Of a stretch of 64,000 bases of DNA, positions 61,201-64,000 are shown piece after piece. The DNA is from Oncomelania hupensis. Lineage: Eukaryota; Mollusca; Gastropoda; Littorinimorpha; Pomatiopsidae. Each line of letters starts with the position of its first letter. Position 1 is the first letter of the stretch. The notes under the pieces were generated by a model. It had not been told where the DNA came from, did no database searches, and saw nothing but the letters and a program-made list of their open reading frames with translations. The stretch covers positions 9,471,905-9,535,904 of the forward strand of contig CM072514.1 of the NCBI GenBank assembly GCA_036898135.1, given 5' to 3'. The translations under genes and the position numbers were made by a program.

Positions 61201-63679
61201 ATGCATCAAAGAATCATAAGTTCAGTATTAATAACCTAGAAGAAAAAAAAATTGAAATTTTGTGGAAAAATTGTCATTCTTTGACTAACATTTGATGACC
61301 CTGTAACCTTGAGCTTGAAGTGAAGTCATTCATTCACCATTCATTTTCAAGGTCTCACAGGTATATATCATGTTACCAAGTTTGGTTGTGATAGTTGAAA
61401 TAGGCTCTGAATACTCAGCCACTTTGCAGTTTTTGCCCAGACGGGCGATGGACAGACAGACCAACGGGTATTTTTTTCTGATATCATTTTTGGACTATTT
61501 AGTACTCATCTCGCACAGATTTGCGAAAATCTGAAAAGTACATGCGAGTCAAAAAGCAACTACTGCCTCAAGTACTTATGAGATTTCGTGCTGATGCAGA
61601 TATCAGAAGAAGAGAGAAAAACAACTGCCTGTCCAGCAATAGGAAATAAAATACATATTGAATGAATGTGAGAGTACAAGTATGCGCAATATTTAGTCTT
61701 TGTTTTATTTTTTTAAATTTTTATTTTATTTTAATGCTTTATTGTCCTTTTCATCAGGAAATTCTGGGCCGCTTCCCCTGGACAAGGCGTTGTCATAGCC
61801 GGTGGCGCGCCCCAACTCGACCTACCTAACATCAGTTGTGTCTTTCAAATTTTTTAAATTTTTAAATTTTGCTGGAGGAGCAAACCGGAGTACCCGGAGA
61901 AAAACCCCGAGACGTTGCCCGAGTCAAAAGTAAACAATATTCGGAGAAACATAACGTACAGATGCTGGACCGATCCCACACCTGTGAGGCGCCATTGGTT
62001 TCTGGCCTGTGGACAAGGCAAGTTAGTCCCGCCTTAGCCCACTTGGCCACAACGCCAAGAAGAGTGCTATAAAACTGATTCATTATTAGTAGTAGCAATA
62101 ATTGAAATCCTAACTCAAACCCAAATTAAGAATCAACACACACCCAAACTGGTCAAAAAGGTGGAGCATTTTGGAGAAGAAAAAAAGAACACAGAAAATA
62201 TAATACTAAAGTGTAAATCATTTGGACGAACACATTTCCTTTTGTCACACAATACACAAACAAGCAAATAAATAATAAATACACTACAAATAAATTAATG
62301 ACATAAATAAACAAGCATGGGCATTTTATTTTCCTTTCATGAATTTCTCGTATTCATAGAGCGCTTCTTCGGCTCAAGAGCTGCTCAAGGCGCAGGCTGA
62401 TACAGGTTTTAACTCCAGACGCCTAAGGCATCCATGTGCTGCCTTCAGACAACTGAGCACAAATCCTGGGTGATTAGGGATGGGGGTGAGGGGACCTAGT
62501 GCCTGCTGGGTGGTTTTATATAGCCAGCGCTCATCCATCTAGGACATGAGCGTCAGGATCTTTAAAATCCGTGTTATGGAATGTGTGCGTGCCCAAGCTA
62601 GACCTCAGTTTATAATTTCATCCACAGGAGTAGGCTTAGTTAGTTAGTTAGTTATTCATTGCTTACAGGGTTCAGGGGATTGCAAAGAGCCGAATCAGGA
62701 CCACAAAATCAAGACCACCACTTCGCTGAAAGAGGACTCACCCCTGATCCACATAAAAGATCTGCTGAAACAACCCCAGTGGTAACACTGAAGGCTCTCC
62801 CACCAATGGGTCACTGTACAATAAATAAATCCCACGCAGGGGACGCTGAGGCTATACTCTAATTTATCAAACACCCGTTTACAAAAACAAAATAGAACAC
62901 GAACGTCATTGTAAAATATCAACAAAACACATACAAATAAAATGCCTACATTGCTATATAATATTTTCATAGGAATCCCTAGTGACCATTTGGCAGAAAG
63001 TGTTCAATATTCCCAAGCTGACCCAACAGACCTCACACAAATGAGGAGTTTTGTCCCGGAAGAGTTTTCAGGAAAAAAAGGAGGTGACTGGTCTAGCAAA
63101 GAAGAAGACAGCATAGTAGATTGATAGAACCGAGTAGAATGAGAAAAAACAAATGAGAAAGACAGTGACATTGGGAATTTAAAGCACTAAATTTCCAGAA
63201 AGTGGGGATACTTTTTATACAGAAACCTCCGGCACCCCCATGGAGGGGGGAAGTGGGGGGGGGGGGGGGGGTGACAGGAGTAGGAGGCGTTTGCATGAGC
63301 ATCAGGGTCATGGTTATTGTTGTGTTTTTTCCTGCACAATTTAAAAACTGGTAAACGAGATCAATTAAAAACTAAATCCTGAGACTCACCGGTCCACTGA
63401 ATATGAACTAAGTCCCCTTCGGTGATCTCCATGCGTGTGGGAGCAAAGTCATATTCCACTGCTGGGTACGCCTGTACGATGTTCCCTCTCTTCCCTCGCA
63501 CGTTCAAATTGTAAATCTTCTGGCCCTGCAAGGCGGTTGGGCGAGGTCTCAGGACAAAAACATGGCTCCGATCCTGGAACACACGGCCGTACTGCGCAGT
63601 GTTGATGGCAAGACGCAAAGGAGATGACCGGCCGCCGATGTCGACATAAGGATTTTGCTGTACTGGTGATCTTGACCCA
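52592..63679 (-). CDS. DD3-3: DD3-3-like secreted protein gene, last four coding exons, 5' partial
   Basis: The four exons join in phase to the C-terminal 246 residues of a protein strongly resembling Dictyostelium DD3-3 and its invertebrate homologues. Marks are [92 protein letters not shown] and the C-terminal [18 protein letters not shown]. The [12 protein letters not shown] region and the late YMCTRNNNF segment resemble a cupredoxin-like fold. That is inference, since DD3-3 proteins have no established biochemical role; they are thought to be secreted. The exons for the signal peptide and the usual asparagine-rich N-terminus lie beyond base 64,000. The gene is convergent with NDUFB11. Confidence 0.9.
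52831..53392. mobile_element. Tigger/pogo-type Tc1/mariner element, 562 bp, TA-flanked
   Basis: CAGTGGAGCCTCCGGTATCC at the left and GGTCTTATACCGGATGTTCT followed by ACTG at the right form the TIR; TA flanks both ends. The plus frame at 53,131 ([20 protein letters not shown], then [18 protein letters not shown]) is the CENP-B/Tigger DNA-binding helix-turn-helix. The remainder of the transposase is gone. Lies 29 bases upstream of the last DD3-3-like exon. Confidence 0.85.
53550..53960 (-). repeat. interspersed repeat, LINE/SINE 3' end type
   Basis: GAAAGAGGTAAGTTTTGAGC, GTGAGAGATGAACAATGCCT and AGAGAGTTCCAGAACTGTGG, then TAAGGCGCACAAATCCATAC. Resembles 26.4-27.1 kb. Confidence 0.5.
54088..54256 (+). 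repeat. LINE (GGATA-tailed family) 3' fragment
   Basis: GACCGAAAAAGAGGTGGGAG, AATGGGCTGGTTTGACACTG, ACGGGATAGGATAGGAT. Confidence 0.75.
54669..54840 (-). CDS. DD3-3: DD3-3-like gene, penultimate coding exon
   Basis: Acceptor TTTTCTACAG, donor AA|GTAAGC. Encodes [40 protein letters not shown] and [13 protein letters not shown]. Phase 1 to 2, matching both neighbours. Confidence 0.9.
55058..55785 (+). repeat. repeat family N, copy 2, truncated by the LINE
   Basis: ACTAGAAGGGCAAAGCCCAT to AAGTTTGGTTGTGATTAGTT. Contains TGACCTTGA-type motifs at 55,283, 55,310 and 55,600. The LINE begins directly after it. Confidence 0.75.
55787..57760 (+). pseudogene. non-LTR retrotransposon reverse-transcriptase remnant, longest copy of the GGATA-tailed family
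   Basis: Encodes [60 protein letters not shown] and [19 protein letters not shown], then after a frameshift [20 protein letters not shown] and [14 protein letters not shown]. After an inserted TIR element (56,476-57,197) it continues [40 protein letters not shown] and [10 protein letters not shown]. These are RT motifs with the FADD active site. Ends (GGATA)n. Resembles I/Nimb-like invertebrate LINEs; the clade is uncertain. Frameshifted and 5' truncated. Confidence 0.88.
56476..57197. mobile_element. TIR element F, 722 bp, 5-bp target duplication CAATG, inside a LINE
   Basis: Perfect 16-bp TIRs CAGAGCTTATTCTAGG / CCTAGAATAAGCTCTG, with CAATG at 56,471-56,475 and 57,198-57,202. Removing it restores GACAATGGGTCC, continuous with the LINE. 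Short GGGGGCAGGCCCCCC hairpin near the left end. No transposase recognised. Confidence 0.85.
58246..58292. repeat. (TTA)n microsatellite
   Basis: About 16 TTA units. A (GAT)n run follows at 58,371-58,396. Confidence 0.95.
58550..58740 (+). repeat. repeat family T, copy 2
   Basis: ACTCAACCAAAGCTTTTAGG, GGCTAGCTATAAATAGCTTC, AAGCTATAAAAAGCGCGCAG and GAGTGCTGCTCACATATGCA parallel 47,075-47,200 plus 47,888-47,965. Confidence 0.6.
59025..59275 (+). repeat. tRNA-headed SINE-like repeat
   Basis: GGCACGCAGTGGTGCGGACT (A box region) and GGGTTCGAATCC (B box) on the plus strand, then ~170 bp of body and an A-rich tail (AACAAAAAACAAAAAAAAA). Confidence 0.6.
60071..60139 (-). CDS. DD3-3: DD3-3-like gene, small glycine/asparagine exon
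   Basis: 69 nt, phase 1-1, acceptor GGTTGACAG, donor GAAG|GTGGGT. Encodes [20 protein letters not shown] followed by KE, completing the [12 protein letters not shown] motif typical of DD3-3 proteins. Confidence 0.88.
60588..61545 (+). repeat. repeat family N, copy 3, longest
   Basis: ACTAGAAGGGCAAAGCCCAT to GCACAGATTTGCGAAAATCT. TGACCTTGA-type motifs at about 60,729, 60,823, 60,848, 61,137 and 61,315. Confidence 0.75.
61725..62075 (-). repeat. SINE family 3 with tRNA-Leu/Ser-like head
   Basis: Minus strand: GTTGTGGCCAAGTGGGCTAA (A box), GTGTGGGATCGGTCC (degraded B box), then GTTATGTTTCTCCGAATATT and a tail GGACAATAAAGCATTAAAAT. Second copy at 3.5 kb. Confidence 0.65.
62345..62640 (-). repeat. 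SINE family 1 fragment
   Basis: AGAGCGCTTCTTCGGCTCAA, GCTGCTCAAGGCGCAGGCTG, CAACTGAGCACAAATCC and the AGGACATGAGCGTCAGGATC block. Confidence 0.75.
62640..63245 (-). repeat. repeat family B copy with a (TTAG)n tail
   Basis: TTAGTTAGTTAGTTAGTTAT (3' tail on the minus strand), CCTGATCCACATAAAAGATC, AATCCCTAGTGACCATTTGG, TAAAGCACTAAATTTCCAGA, ending at a C/G-rich hairpin and poly(G). Confidence 0.75.
63390..63679 (-). CDS. DD3-3: DD3-3-like gene, first exon in the window
   Basis: Acceptor GGGTCTTCCAG, donor ACCG|GTGAGT; 1 nt + 96 codons + 1 nt. Encodes [60 protein letters not shown] and [10 protein letters not shown]. The upstream exon must end in phase 2. Confidence 0.9.
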
Positions 63680-64000
63680 CTGGAAGACCCGATCAGTAGA
63701 AACTTCTTTCATTATTACATAAAATAATACAGGAAAATTACACACAACACTAATCATTAGAAAATTTTTATTGTAATCCATTTCATTAGTTTTGAACAAG
63801 GACAAGGGAAAATGGCACGGTAAGAATGACACAAAATAATAATTAGAAAATGTTTAAACCACATAATTATTTATTATTATTCTTCTTTTTTTTTCTCTCC
63901 TAAATATGCATTACTACATAAAATGACACAAAGACAAACAAAATAAACTGTCAACACTTCATGAACATCACAACAAAACAAACACTCCATAATTACGTCG
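63680..64000. other. intron of the DD3-3-like gene, window edge
   Basis: AT-rich, no exon recognised. The upstream exons encoding the N-terminus must lie beyond the window. Confidence 0.5.

Overview
The window is eukaryotic: spliced genes with GT-AG introns, dense interspersed repeats, microsatellites and AATAAA signals. Gene content (ATRIP, NDUFB11 and a DD3-3-like protein) plus the repeat mix (tRNA-headed SINEs, LINEs, hAT-, piggyBac- and pogo-like elements) suggests an invertebrate animal, most likely a mollusc and perhaps a gastropod. The taxon is inference. No CRISPR array, operon or prokaryotic feature is present.

Layout. Bases 1-11,250 hold no gene I can support, only repeats and unrecognised sequence. 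Bases 11,252-38,655 on the minus strand are the ATR-interacting protein gene (ATRIP). I assembled it by eye into 15 coding exons whose phases all agree and sum to 3,084 nt (1,027 codons plus stop). A probable 5' leader exon and a non-coding first exon lie at 38,656-39,592. Bases 39,928-48,240 on the plus strand are the complex I subunit NDUFB11 in three exons (165 aa), head-to-head with ATRIP across a short shared promoter interval. Bases 52,592-63,679 on the minus strand are the last four coding exons of a DD3-3-like secreted protein gene, whose 5' end lies beyond the window. Its 3' end converges tail-to-tail with NDUFB11; the two poly(A) hexamers are about 130 bp apart near 49.1 kb.

The genes are not a pathway. 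ATRIP serves the ATR DNA-damage checkpoint, NDUFB11 sits in the membrane arm of respiratory complex I, and DD3-3 has no known role. What links them is shared regulatory space: a divergent promoter and convergent terminators.

The introns are a record of mobile-element activity. The most striking item is a LINE fragment in ATRIP intron 4 (about 32.0-33.1 kb). Relative to another copy at 56 kb it carries about 39 A-to-G changes in 216 nt on the LINE sense strand, against about 4 T-to-C. That strand-asymmetric pattern is expected from adenosine deamination of the LINE RNA before integration. A second theme is six short terminal-inverted-repeat elements with CAG...CTG ends: four have exact 6-bp target duplications, one has 5 of 6 bases matching, and one has an exact 5-bp duplication. 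Two of them keep hAT-type transposase remnants. Other items are a piggyBac-type element with a LINE inside it, two pogo/Tigger-type elements with helix-turn-helix remnants, a repeat loaded with TCAAGGTCA nuclear-receptor half-sites, and a 35-bp satellite apparently grown from a segment of an older repeat.
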